Below, one piece after another: positions 25,631-37,600 of a stretch of DNA of 64,000 nt. The stretch is from contig RSEF01000002.1 in NCBI GenBank assembly GCA_003993805.1, positions 91,580,138 through 91,644,137 of the forward strand, given 5' to 3'. A model generated the notes under the pieces. The model was not told where the DNA came from and made no database searches. It saw only the letters and a program-made list of their open reading frames with translations. The first letter of the stretch is position 1; each line of letters starts with the position of its first letter. Source of the DNA: Himantopus leucocephalus (Eukaryota; Chordata; Aves; Charadriiformes; Recurvirostridae). The position numbers and the translations under genes are program-made.

Positions 25631-27690
25631 AATCGGAATTGAGGTGACATTAGAAATCCTGGGTTGAAGCCTGGAACAAGCAGGGATTCCCTGACTGTAC
25701 CTCGGTGCTCAGCTGGTGCTCATGAACCAAACTTCCAGCGAGTTTATGTTCCCGTAATCACATTATTATGAATTAACAGTTGTGAAACAGAGTATCTATG
25801 CAATTCCAGTGAATAGATTTGGATTTAGTGAGTGTCATTGAAAGTTCTTTCCCACACTGTGTATAGTAATGGGAGGTTTTCAACATGCTAATGTTATAGT
25901 ATAAGCATAATTTCTTATAATTAAGATGATTTCTTGTAAAGACGAAGCAATTTTTCTGCTTTTTTTTTTTAAGTTCTGTATAATACTGTTTATGTACCTG
26001 GACTTATGAAATTGTAAGAAACAAAGGATATGAGCTAGCATAAGCAAGGATTTTTTTTTAAATTCGGAAAGGCAGAGCTGGCTAGCTTAAACAGGTAATT
26101 AAAATATTTTATGTAGAAATTTCACAGAAATTCCCACAAGCACATTTTTAGAGGCAAATTTTGCATTTTAATAAAAAAAAAAGTAAATTAAGGATGAGTA
26201 ATGAACTTTTTAAATTTTCACCTAGAGTTTTTAAGAGTTTGAGCAGACCACCTGAAAAGAGACAGCTTTTCACAGCAAACTTGTTAGCTGTGTGGAGAGG
26301 GGTCATAGCTATATTCCTTCAAAGCAAGGAAACTTTTTCATCAAAAATGTAATTTGGTTGAAAACTCGAGCCTCCTTTAAGCTAAACCGGTGTCAATGCA
26401 AAGAACTGCTTTTACAATACACTGTAATTCTACATCGTACTCAACATAAAAAACTTTGTTTCCCTACTTCATTATTCCATTTTTATACTAGTCTGAACTC
26501 CATGGGGCATGTAACTCTGGAGGTACAAATAGGATGTAAATAGAGTAATGAGAATGGGTAAATTAGGTTCTTAATCTTCACATTGTGAACACCTACTAGT
26601 CTTTTTTTAAGAGAAGGCTTACAATTAAATCATTGTCCTGTCTTAAGAAGCTATTACAAAGTACCTGGCAGCGCAGAGAGTTCAATTCTACTCCACTTTT
26701 ATTAGAAGACCCTTAGGGTATTAAGTATACTTTCTGAAGCATCACTTAAAACTTTATTAACTACATGTCATATTTGTATTAAAAACTGTCAAAACCCTTT
26801 TTAGTCATGTTCCACATTATCTGTAGGAATGCTTTGCTTTCTTATTCTCTATTTTGCCTACCTGGAAAGGATTCAAGATGAACATGATTATCTCCTTGAG
26901 GGTAAAACAATAATTTTTCATTATTTAAATTAGAGTTATGTATTGCAACTCACTCATTTAAATAACATAAATGTCTTAAAACACAGTACATGTGAGGTCA
27001 GAATAGTTCTGGGTGTGTGCACCACTGCAACTCATAAAACCTATGTTTATAGTTCAGAATGATTAAAAATACATGCCTTATGGGCCATTCACATGAAGAA
27101 CTTTCTTCAGCGCAAAGAAGTTTTAGTTAAGTACAATCCTATAGCTGATATTTTAATTATAACTCACTGACTATTCCTAGTACAACTGTAAAAAGGAGAC
27201 TTGTGGAACGAGATCTCTCTTGAGCACACAGTGTTTGCATCTTTTGTTACAGAAATAGAACACACACCTTGATTTCCATAGGATCTCTCCAGCATCAAGA
27301 TAAAATTACTCATACTAAGCATCAGGATGAAAGCAGAAGTAAAGCCTATGAATCAGTGCATTTGGTACTGGCTCTTAGTATTCCTTTTAGGCCTCTTATA
27401 GATCAACAGATCTTTCTGTTTCTTTTTTTCTCAGAAGCTTGATTGATAGCCAAGATATAGAAAGAATCTTGCACTTCGACTTGACTAGGCCATGCCCAAA
27501 GGAACAAAATATATGCGATGAAGGAAAAATAGAATATATTACAGAATGTAAAATATCATACTAGGATAAAAGAAAAAAAATGAAAAATGTTCTTAAGAAG
27601 TTTTCATTAAATCTTTAGACAGTATTGAAAGTAAGACACTTCGTCCCAAAAACACACACTTTGAAACACCAAATTAAATTAAACCATCGC

Positions 27691-28197
27691 TCAAAATAAA
27701 GAGAATATTTTGAAAAAGAACAGACAAATGTATGGATAATCTTTCTGAGGCTGATATATAGATTTATATAACACAGCATTCAGTTCTGGAGCATATATCT
27801 CACAAATGAGTATGAACCACAGCCAAAAATAATCAATAGTAATTAAAAGAGAATGTGCGAGTTCAAAAAGAAAGGAAGCCAAAATCTCAGTCAGAAAAAA
27901 GGTTCTTTTCCAGCAGGGGAGGAAGGAAGGCAACAGAAGAATCAGGGTAGCAGAGGCAACAGGAGGTTCAGAGGTATGAAGGTCATAGGAAGAGGCAAGG
28001 TCTGTCAGACGCGCTTGGTATATGAAGGGAATGATGCACAACAGTAAACTGTTGAGGGAAAAGAGTAAAAGGACAAAATTATAAATATCGTGTAGGTTAG
28101 ACAGCAGAATGGCTAGCATGCTCAGTAACGTTAAAGAATCAGACACCCAAAGGAGCTGTAGGTGCGTGGGCACACGTATTAAAATTTGGAATCCCAC
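27691..28197 (-). other. 168-codon open frame, probably non-coding
   Basis: This is the longest open frame in the window. It runs antisense to a purine-rich stretch (GGAAGGAAGG-type sequence around 27920-28000), which explains its many Leu, Phe, Ile and Ser residues and its membrane-like look. With a background of about 62% AT, a frame this long would be expected in only a minority of 64-kb windows, but the local composition bias raises the odds. There are no family motifs and no sign of splicing. I call it unlikely to be a gene. Confidence 0.2.
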
Positions 28198-30778
28198 AGA
28201 TGCTCTGAGACTGACTCCCTGGGTTCATGTATAAACTAACTCAATCCCAACAGCACAACACCTACTGATATGCAGCATGTCTACGAATTCTGCTTTACTT
28301 GGCCTGAATTTTAATTCTCCAGAAGGCGCAAGACAGATGATAATGGAGACTCAACTTCATTCTTTAGCCTCCTATCAGGCTGGATGAGTGAGAGGGGTGA
28401 CGGCGGTGTAAGCCTCCTAAGTCACACTTGCAAGTTGTCTTGCTTTAAAGGCCATCTCTAAGAAAGAAAAGGCTGGGACACTTGACAGATGCCTTCTGAG
28501 GCAGTGCACTATGACAGGGCAGCAAAATTCCTTACTCAGCACCATGCAGTTCTCAATTAATTTAGAACCACATGTAAGAAAATGTAGTTTCCTCTCTGTA
28601 AGTTTCTCTACCTATTTTTGCATCAAGTTAACCAAGTCCAACCCTTAGAGCTTATCCCTAATGACTGTGAAATACTAGATATATATCTAAGGTGACTGTC
28701 TTCAGTTGTGACCAAGTTGCTTGTGAAACTGTCACAGCTTTTGTCAAGTGGCTTGTATTACCTGTTACTATATCAATGATACAATGAAAAACATCAAAAA
28801 TCAGATATGGGGACAAGGCTCCTTTCTGTTCTCCTTTTTCCTTAAATTTAACCTGGTAGTATCTATCAACTAGTAGTATACATGTTATCTATCAAAATAA
28901 CTGGGAAATGCTTATACCCACTCCTTCATCCCTTTCAAAATTTCTGGTTCAGTGATGATTGATTATTTTGATCCACTGTTAAAAACAAAGACACGTTCCA
29001 ATCACGATTTCACTTATTTGAAGACAGAACACTTTCCAGAATTTAAAAATCAATCAGTTGTCACACCCTTGCCCAGTGCAAACCCTGCGTTCACTCGTAC
29101 TTCATCCAGTGTCAGAGTGAAGAATTTAACTTCAGGATCTCACTCTACAAGATGGTGAATTGTTTTTTCTTTTTGAAACAGCACAACATTTCAAACAAAT
29201 TTCTTACTGCATTTCTTAATGATAGTTCATAACATGCCAAATAAAGGGCTAATCATGGAGGTTTTAGTTTAGTTAGACAGCATGTTTTAGTCACTTGTCT
29301 AGGCGCAGCAATCTTTCAATATGTGCATTCTTTACCTGAAGTAAGTAGCACAGAGCTTACTATTAACTAATTTATTGGGAACTTCACAAGCTATGTGACA
29401 TAACCAAATGCCATGCAACAGACAATCTCCATTTCTGCATTCTCAAAGCACAGTCAATCTTAGAATCACAGGCCATGAACAATCTGATAAGGAAGGAGAA
29501 AGGATCCCATAAATATATCATTTTAGACATGTACACAACATGCAGCTAAGGGTCTACCAGACCAACAGTTAAGAGGAAAGGTCAGGTAATGAGAATAAAA
29601 AGATTAAAGAGAAAAAACTGTGAGGAACAATTGTACTCTTGTTTGTTGAAGAGATTCTTACCATTAGTCAGAAAAGCCCAAATATCTTAACTAAAGGCCC
29701 TATTCATGAATGACTTACACTCCACATAAGTTTGGAAAACTCCATGAAGAACGATTACCACCATCCTCTATGAAATGAAAATTCCTCAACATGGGTTTCC
29801 CAGAGCACAATGGGACAACTGTGTGTTTGCTGGGAAGGAATGAGGGGTGAGGCATGATGCCCCACAGACGGTGGCAGATCATAAGGAACAAGAATTTAAA
29901 CTCCACACGATCACAGAATTTTAATTTTCTCAAAGGGAATCTCATCTTGTGAAAGACAAACTCCTGCTGACAGTCACCCACTCAGCAAAGGAAGACCACA
30001 ATCCTCAGAGAAAGCTGTTTTGAGAGTGATTTCAGAACAAATATGCCTTTCATCAATAGCTGGCATCAGTAGCTTATCCTCCTTCCCACCTTGTTCTATG
30101 AGAAAACACATTTACTGAGGTTAGAGTTAGGAAGATTGAAAATTTTGTTGTTCTTTGAATCTACCGCCAAAGTCCTATTTGCACTGCTTGAGGCATTCTC
30201 AGGCAATAAAAACCATCATTGCAAAACTCTGTTCTTATACCGCTCAATCGCTACAGTATCTAAGCACCTTTCGGAACGGCATTAGGCAATGTAATTAGCA
30301 TCTGTCATACGTGCTGCTTTCTCTCATGGGCACATCCATACACATTTCTCTTGCGTACATCTATACATGCATTTTTATCTAGGTAGAGCACAGCATAATT
30401 ATAAAGCTAAACTTGTCCCTCTCCAACACTGATGCTTTAAGTCTAAAGTAAGTACCCACTAAGCACTATTCTTTTGCTCTCAGTAAACTGAGAATAATAA
30501 AAGCTCATGTTATGTTTGCATGTGCAAGCTTAATCAAATCCTTTTGGCTGGGATATTGTGTTTGTTCAAGAGCAAATGATCAGGCTGATAAAATCAGAGC
30601 TGCATTGATTAAAGGGTATTTGATCACCAAGGTAGATCAGGAAAGCATTGCAAAATAATAGTGGTAGAAACTCAAATGAAGCAGAAATATTAATGCAAAG
30701 AAGGCCACAACGGATTTTTAATAAAGAAAACATTGTAGGCAAGCTGATGGTATCTAGCAAAAAAAAAAAAAAAAAAAA

Positions 30779-30878
30779 NNNNNNNNNNNNNNNNNNNNNN
30801 NNNNNNNNNNNNNNNNNNNNNNNNNNNNNNNNNNNNNNNNNNNNNNNNNNNNNNNNNNNNNNNNNNNNNNNNNNNNNN
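30779..30878. other. Assembly gap of 100 N
   Basis: Exactly 100 Ns follow a 20-A run (30759-30778). A 100-N block is a common placeholder for unknown gap size, and the run of As probably caused the break. Sequence on both sides is intronic. Confidence 0.95.
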
Positions 30879-31268
30879 TTCAACCTAGACTGAGAGACCT
30901 ATTGACTCTCAAAGACAATCATCCCTGGAGAGACAGAAAAAAATGTTAGTGCAGAAAAACATAGAGAATTAATAAAAGACAACAGATTTTTGCTTCCAGC
31001 TGCACAAAGTCACAAGGTTTGATGGTTGTTTTTAAATGCTTCCATAACATGGCCAGGTATCATCTGCAAAACTGTCTCTAAACAAGTGTTTTGTTTAATT
31101 TATATTAACTAGTTACACTGCATTGGGCATTTTAAAAGACAACAGGCTGGAAAAAAAGGGAAAAAACAGGCATGTATGTCGAGAGCAGAGAGGAAAGTCT
31201 GGAAAAGCTACCCCTGAGAGTAACCATCAAAAGAGTGGAAATGCAAATACATATATTTTCAAACATAC

Positions 31269-31439
31269 GTTTAGGTACCAGCTCTGTTGGTGCTGTAACA
31301 TCTGCTTCTCTGTAACATATTGTTGGATCCACAATGTCTGTGTCAGGAGGAGGGTAAGATGGGGGTGGGGGGATCACTAACTGGGGTGGACCACGAGTGG
31401 TGCCTCTAGGAGGCTTTTGTGGCACCTGCCGTCCATCAC
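31269..31439 (-). CDS. COBL: COBL proline-rich cassette exon (57 codons, symmetric phase 1)
   Basis: This 171-base exon starts with two bases that complete the Gly codon begun in the previous exon. It encodes DGRQVPQKPPRG, then PPQLVIPPPPSYPPPDTDI, and ends TAPTELVPK plus one base. The acceptor is CCCCCTGTAG and the donor is GTATGT, both strong. I recall a similar proline-rich segment (QVPQKPPRG, YPPPDTD) in longer mammalian COBL isoforms and its absence from the shorter one. Entry and exit are both phase 1, so skipping keeps the frame. Inclusion gives a Gln codon at the next junction and skipping gives a Glu codon. The segment is rich in PPPP and contains PPSY, which fits the PPxY pattern bound by WW domains; SH3, EVH1 or profilin binding is also conceivable. 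Binding is inference; the exon itself is well supported. Confidence 0.88.
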
Positions 31440-31591
31440 CTACAGGGGGATCAATTGACCAGTTACTTCATTGCAAGATAATGATTGCTCTGTTTATTGT
31501 TATTTTTTTAAACACACGTTGATTTTCCCTTACCCCCATCCAAAGTCTCTCTGGATCTAATTCTGCTTTTATTTACCCCCAAACAATAAAG

Positions 31592-31623
31592 GGAGAAGGA
31601 AAAGTTTNGGAGAAGGAAAAGTT
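31592..31623. repeat. Duplicated 15-base block around a single N
   Basis: GGAGAAGGAAAAGTT occurs at 31592-31606 and again at 31609-31623, either side of an N at 31608. This is the same join style as at 33702 and 33814. Confidence 0.8.
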
Positions 31624-33590
31624 CAGTCTTTCTTAAACCAACAGCAATGGGACCAGAATTGGGCCCAGCATATACATGCACATCACAACTAACAGTTAAA
31701 ATTACCAGTTTTGGCAGACATAAGGAAGGTGGGAAAAAAAGTTTAATTAAAAAAAATTTGAAAAAAAGCTACGTAAGGAGATGTGAAAAATGTGTTTTAT
31801 TTTTATCGTCTTAAGTGCCAAATTGCCTGAATTTGTTGACCTCTAGGATACTTTACGTGACTACTTTCCTGACTCCGAGAGAAAGAGGAAGATGCCTCAG
31901 GTCAGTATTTTCAGGTAGGGATCTTGACAGGTTTTTCTTTTCTTTTTCCGAGTAAGTTTTTTACTATTTTGACATTGTGAAGAAGCCATTAAGTCATTTT
32001 TTGCAAAACAGTGTTTTACACTATCAAAGGAAATGCTCATAACTTTGGCTGGGGGCTTATTTCAATACTGTGTGCAATAACTAAATAAATACCTGCACCT
32101 TTGCACTGTATTAACCATCTGCAATGTTAAAAAGCTGCTGCCAGTTTGTAGCGTACAGACCTAGAGCTACTGCAATTTGGAAAGTCCAGAGGCTGAAAGA
32201 GCACTGAGGAACCACAACTACCTGCTCGTTCTGCTCTCATACCCTGCCTTAAGCATCTGCTGTGGTCATTACTGAAGACAGATGCTGGCAGAGATGAACC
32301 TCTGGTCTGGTCCACTGTGATCATCCCTGAACTTTTAAGCTCATGCTCTGGTGCTGCTGAGAAGGGAAGCAGCACCGAGACGGAGGAAAAAAGATTAAAC
32401 CATTATCATTTTCTACTTAGGAGTCCCTAGCTTCCAGAGATTCAAGACACAATTTAATGCTGGTATATGTGCAGACCCTTTTTTTACTGCTTTGAGAAAA
32501 CTGGGTACAATACTTTGGTATCGGAATAAGTGATTCAGTATTGAATACTGAAGTGAATTTATCAGTTTGAGAATATTTTTGATAGGATCTTTTGCTTTGA
32601 TTCATGTGGCTAACTTGGGAGATACATAGGTAGCTTTAATCCTTTTTCCATCATGTGGCTGCCTATTTCTTGCAGCACATTATTTCTCTCACTACAGTCT
32701 TGCTTTTTTCACAGCTTTTCTCTCTTGCTTTCAGAACCATCTGTGCTTTCTCATCGTTTTCTTGCAAGGGCCCCGAAGAGAGGCTGTTTTACCAACCTTC
32801 CCTTGCTGTAACATTTTTTCTTGTTAATGAACGCATTCATTCAAAAAAGTAGCAGAAAATTAAAAGCACTGAAGATAGGGCTACTGTGGGATGAGTTCTT
32901 TGTTGGTGTAAATTAATAAGGCTCCATTAAAGAAAACGATACCACAGAATCCTACATCAGCAGAGTCTGGCCAGCAAGCACTTATGTACACAGTACTGAA
33001 CAGACTAGAAGTGACTCTGCTCTGCTTTATTTCATCTGTAACATTCTGAGCACTGATACAAAATAAAATGAACAGTTACAAAAAGTTAAAGCACTAAATG
33101 TCATCAATAAGTGACCAGCAGTAGGGCAAAGCATGAGGAGTGACAGACTGTGACATCTGCAATGGTTAAAAGTAAGCCAATTTGCTGAAAACTCCTGTGT
33201 TATATGGCACAGCGATAACGTTCCTCTTAGAGAGTTTAAATAAGAGATGTCAATGGAGTCGAACATGTCACAAGATAATGGACTCCTGCTGGTACATAAA
33301 TGCTGAGGCATTAAATGTGAAGCATTTACTGAAAATAAATGTTGGAACAAAGCCAAGAGGTTTCTTTCTAAACTGTGAAGCATTTGTAATGCAAGCAATT
33401 ATGTATGACAGGATGTCATATCTGTATGTCTTAGGCACCTTATGAAACATGAGGTCAAAGGCACGAACTGAAGTGCACTGAGTGCATTACGGCACTTGAA
33501 GAATGATTCTCTTAATGTACTGAAAAATGAGTTCCAATCTGTGGGGTTATTATCTCATATCTTTCCCCATCATAAAATCACTTTGTTTGC

Positions 33591-33833
33591 TAAAAGCATA
33601 ATCTTGGGGTCCTCACTCGGGCAAAGCTCCCACCAATCTGAGTAAGCTAAGAGAGGTCTGGGAGAATGTTTTTCAGTCTTCCTGTATGAGAGCAAATGTG
33701 ANTAAAAGCATAATCTTGGGGTCCTCACTCGGGCAAAGCTCCCACCGATCTGAGTTAGCTAAGAGAGGTCTGGGAGAACGTTTTTCAGTCTTCCTGTATG
33801 AGAGTAAATGTGGNTGTATGAGAGCAAATGTGA
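33591..33833. repeat. Duplicated 111-base block with single-N joins
   Basis: Positions 33591-33701 and 33703-33813 are two copies of the same 111 bases with about five differences. They are separated by one N, and a second N (33814) precedes a third partial copy of 19 bases (33815-33833). This looks like overlapping contig or haplotype ends that were joined instead of merged. Confidence 0.85.
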
Positions 33834-34150
33834 TGTCACATACAGCTGAAGGCTAGAGTTTCTTTTGTTGTATACAGCTACGTGAGGCATTCCTTTGAAA
33901 GTACTAGTTCTTTTCTTCTACTGATTAGCTAAAGACTCAGCAGAGAGTGATTCATAATAAAACTGAGGTCTAAATTCAAAAGAAAAACTTCACTGAATAT
34001 TGTCAGTTGATGTCAAACAGTTGGAGGACTACAGGAAAAGAAAGCTTGAATACCAGGCTTTAAGAACATGAGGAGATACTGAACCAGCTTGACTGTAATT
34101 CCATTCTAGCAGAACCCCATGGCTTTAGATGCATTCAGTATTGCTTGGCC

Positions 34151-34205
34151 TATCTCCATTTACTAGCATTTCCATTTACAATTTCCGTATTTCCATTTAC
34201 TAGCA
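34151..34205. repeat. TTTCCATTTACTAGCA short tandem repeat
   Basis: Variants of TTTCCATTTAC occur three times in 55 bases, two of them followed by TAGCA. It is a local duplication with no visible role. Confidence 0.6.
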
Positions 34206-34532
34206 AAACCACCATGACCTTAAAGGCACAGAATAGGCCCAGGACTGGTGCTTTTGGATATCCAGCTTGTACCAAACATTCAAATTATGATGAGTGTTTT
34301 CTACATTTTACTAGCCTATAGTACTCTGAATGGTGCCAATAAAAAAAAAAAAAAAAAGAGGTAATAATACACAAACATGTATTTCCAGACTTTCATTCTG
34401 CAGAGAAACGCGTTTTTTCCCCAAGTTACAAAAGTTTCTGAACTCACAGGATAACAGAATTAAGGAAACTTCAAACAGGGAGCATTGAAAGCACATGCAT
34501 GGGATTACACAGGAGAAAAGAACGCCTCTCAC

Positions 34533-34638
34533 CCATTGTGCTTTTCCTCTTGTCTTCCCTCTCTTCTGTCCTGTTTGGCATGGCAGGAGTGGGTGGAGCA
34601 GATGAAGTTGGTGGAAGAGGGGCACGCCTCTTCTTTTT
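34533..34638 (-). CDS. COBL: COBL internal exon with second KRRAP motif
   Basis: This exon encodes 35 codons plus one base. It begins [10 protein letters not shown], passes through a short proline-rich linker and ends in [14 protein letters not shown]. Mammalian COBL has a corresponding stretch (KKKRRAP, a proline-rich run, then NRTEDKEENRKSTM), so the assignment is firm. The second KRRAP motif is expected to add a syndapin SH3-binding site next to the one in the preceding exon. The acceptor TTTACAG is preceded by a weak pyrimidine tract. It was chosen because the previous exon ends in phase 0 and only this AG keeps the frame open. The donor is ATGG followed by GTGAGA, leaving phase 1. The intron codons just upstream read GASLNDLQ, which resembles mammalian COBL before this point, so the true exon start may differ in some transcripts. 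Confidence 0.9.
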
Positions 34639-37600
34639 CTGTAAATCATTCAGGGATGCTCCTTGTGAAATCTAGCAAAGTTGAAAAATAGACACAGTAA
34701 AGGATATGTTCTGTCAATGTTGTAAATTGTCAGTAACAGAAAAAACTGTGTCACATAACCTAATTTCTCAGCGCAGTATATTTGTAATGAGCTATTATAG
34801 TGGTAACAGGAGATTAAAAAGACAGATCAGAAGAGGTATAGTAATAATGCACTCAGAGAAGGAAAGGGAAAAGAACTGCAGATGACTGTCACAGCCATAT
34901 CTACCAACATGGTAGATATTTGATGGTTTTGGTAAAAGGGAATTAGAGAGCCCAACACCCAGCAACACACAGTATGACACTACACGTGTTGCTAAGCTTG
35001 AGCATAGCTTGTTTTTCATTGGTTTCTTCAGACCTTAAATTAAATACTCCAACTGGTATGTGCAGGGAATAAACTCTCTCTCATTTCTTTGATTTGCCTC
35101 TCAAATTCTTGTTTAAGGGCTTCTAAGAGAAGAATCAGAATTGAAAGTTCGCTTGCATGATGGTATGAGATCATACTGTACTCTATATCTACTGGACTTC
35201 ACAGACATACTTTTGAAGATCTGTAACACCTCGGCTTCCAATAATTGCAACATGCTGGTTGGCAAGCCAAGACTTCATTACTGTTTCCACTGCTTTTAAA
35301 AACATGAAAAATTTTATTACAAGTGACTTCGGTTTCACTGGGTTGCATAATATTTTCTGCAGCTTGTTGGAACTCAGCTCTTTTTCCTTTTTCCGGAAAA
35401 ACAATAATAATAAAACCAAAAACATGAAGGAAAATCTGTTGAATTTTTGTATTTGAAAGGTACTGACAACACTAGACAGAACCAGGCTTAGCTGAGGCAG
35501 AGGGTAATGGGAGCTGCCCACACATGGCATGCTGTTGGCATTCCTCAGTCTTCATGTGCATCACTTCACTGCTCTGTCCGTCCTGATACTCCCTAGAGCT
35601 GAATGTATCTAACATACAGAACTGCCTGGTGGTTTTCTAATATTTAAAGGTCTACACAATAATAATAATCTTTCCTTTAATCCAGAGGCTCAATGAACCC
35701 TTAAAATAGATTTGTTGTGAGAGATTTCATTAAATAGTAGCTTCACACTGCTCAAAGCTATTATCAGAGGAAAGGCACTCATTTAGACACGTCCTTTCCT
35801 ACATTGAGTGAAAACTCTGAGAATAAATTAATTTTACAAAGTGTAGGACATGAATAGAGCCTCTCTCACTTGGCCTTCCTTTTTTTAAAAGCACTCAGGA
35901 GGGTCTTAGGTTACAAAACAAACATTCAGTTCCCACGTCTTGGGATAATGCTTTAACAACCATGCCACATGACAGTTAGACACTCTCCACCCTGTCCTGG
36001 TGAACCTGCACCCTGCATATGGAGCAACTTGGTAGTAACGGCACTGGACATAGAGCACGTTAACCAGGATGAGCTGCAGCTTCATAGTACACAGTTTCTA
36101 TAAGGTGGAGGGGATGGAGGATGGGAAAGAAAGGTGTCGTGGTCTTGCTTCCTACTACCATGGATTATTTCTGCATTTTACGTTAAATGTCCACTGGATA
36201 CAGTACACGCGTGACTAAAGCCAGTGAGGCCAATCTAAAAAAAGTTAGGCATAGAATGGGTGAGAATGTTACTAGTAACTAGTGATGTTGCAGACTTCAA
36301 TTTTGGTTACCAAACTTCATGGCATTTGAAAAATTAGACTTGTACCTAGAAAACAGCATGAGGCAAAACATTCAGGAATGGATACTGCAAAATTTTAGAG
36401 CTCCTTTGAAAAAACTTCTGCCCAAAGTCATAGCGTTACTCCATATTGAGATGGAGCACCTCTCCTGATGAAGAAACTGCCTGGCAGTGGTTAGGAACTG
36501 ACTGTAACTGACTGAAGTTGAATCTCAGCCCCCACTTCCCCCATTCTTATACAACCAGAATGCCCAATATTGAGCTGAACATGGGAAACGCTGTTCAGTA
36601 AATCAGACTCATCAGGCTTTCATTTATAGAGGAGGAGTTACATGAAGGACAGCTACCTAATGCTACACTCTTCTCCATGTCTATTTCGGGCAATTAGCGA
36701 ATAGGCACTTGGAAAAAAAAAATCACGTTCTTCTGCACTGCATTTTAAGTAACTAAAGGCATATGAGCATTTAATACTGTATCTTCATTCTTCAGGATAC
36801 AACATTACAAAAAAGAGAAAATTATCAAAGTGGGGGCTTTGATTAAGCTTACTACAAAGTCTCCAAAATTCAGTAGGACTTGAATCGTCTGGGAGACAGG
36901 TAGCATCTGAACTTCACCTGCACAAGCCATGACTTCTGCAGTTATTTAATGGCATTTTACAGCTTCCACATTCACTCCTGTCTCTCCAGACAGAAAGGTC
37001 ATTTTACTGGAGGACAAAAAATAGATGGACTGATGATTTAAAGGAAAAGTCTAGGTAATCTTGAGAATCAAGGCAGAAAGTAAGGAAACGTGTGTTTCCA
37101 CTTGAAACAATAGAGATCACTAATCACCCTTTCCCAAGTACCAGATGAGTGAAGGATGTTAGTCTGGTACAGTCAAATTCCTCAAAGATACATTACCACT
37201 TTACTAAGAAGAAAGGATACTTGTTAGAAGCCAGCTTATCTTTTTCAGCTCTATGCATTCTCATTTAGTTGAATCTTCGGTGGACTACTAGATAGATGTA
37301 TGGATGAACATGCTGTTACAGCTAAAGAAAAGGCTAGAAAATAGCTAGTGGTCAACTGCAATAACGCAAGTTTGGTCAAATACACACACAAAAATGCTTT
37401 TATTATACTGTCAGCTAAGTGCAGTACACGTCACAAACACCATAAAGAAGATGAAAAGCTTGTTTAAAGCCAGCCACACTACAACATATATAAGAAGTGT
37501 CTAGTTCAAGAACAGGTCATAAAAATTCTTAAAAGTAGTTCTTTAATGCCACCCTCTGTAAACCTATGAGGCTAAACATAAATGGAAAAAACACAAAGAA

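Larger units (their letters stand above)
8972..31268 (-). other. COBL: COBL intron between the cassette exon and the 8.7-kb exon
   Basis: This 22.3-kb intron contains a 12-bp perfect hairpin (9865-9893), a CpG-rich islet (12480-12735), a CR1 LINE (14253-14900), a decayed coding-like patch (17484-17640), palindromic ancient repeats (19088-19150 and 25591-25630), an AT-rich hairpin cluster (21306-21380), a 168-codon open frame (27691-28197) and a 100-N gap (30779-30878). The remaining stretches show no support for genes; they are AT-rich with small chance frames. Confidence 0.8.
31440..34532 (-). other. COBL: COBL intron upstream of the cassette exon
   Basis: This 3.1-kb intron contains no recognisable gene or transposon. 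Its notable content is three single ambiguous bases (31608, 33702, 33814), each flanked by duplicated sequence that looks like unmerged contig ends, and a short tandem repeat at 34151-34205. A 17-A run (34341-34357) lies about 175 bases downstream of the donor in the direction of transcription. Confidence 0.8.

Noticed and set aside
30566..30893. Open frames that run through the N block
   Set aside because: They exist only because Ns do not give stops.
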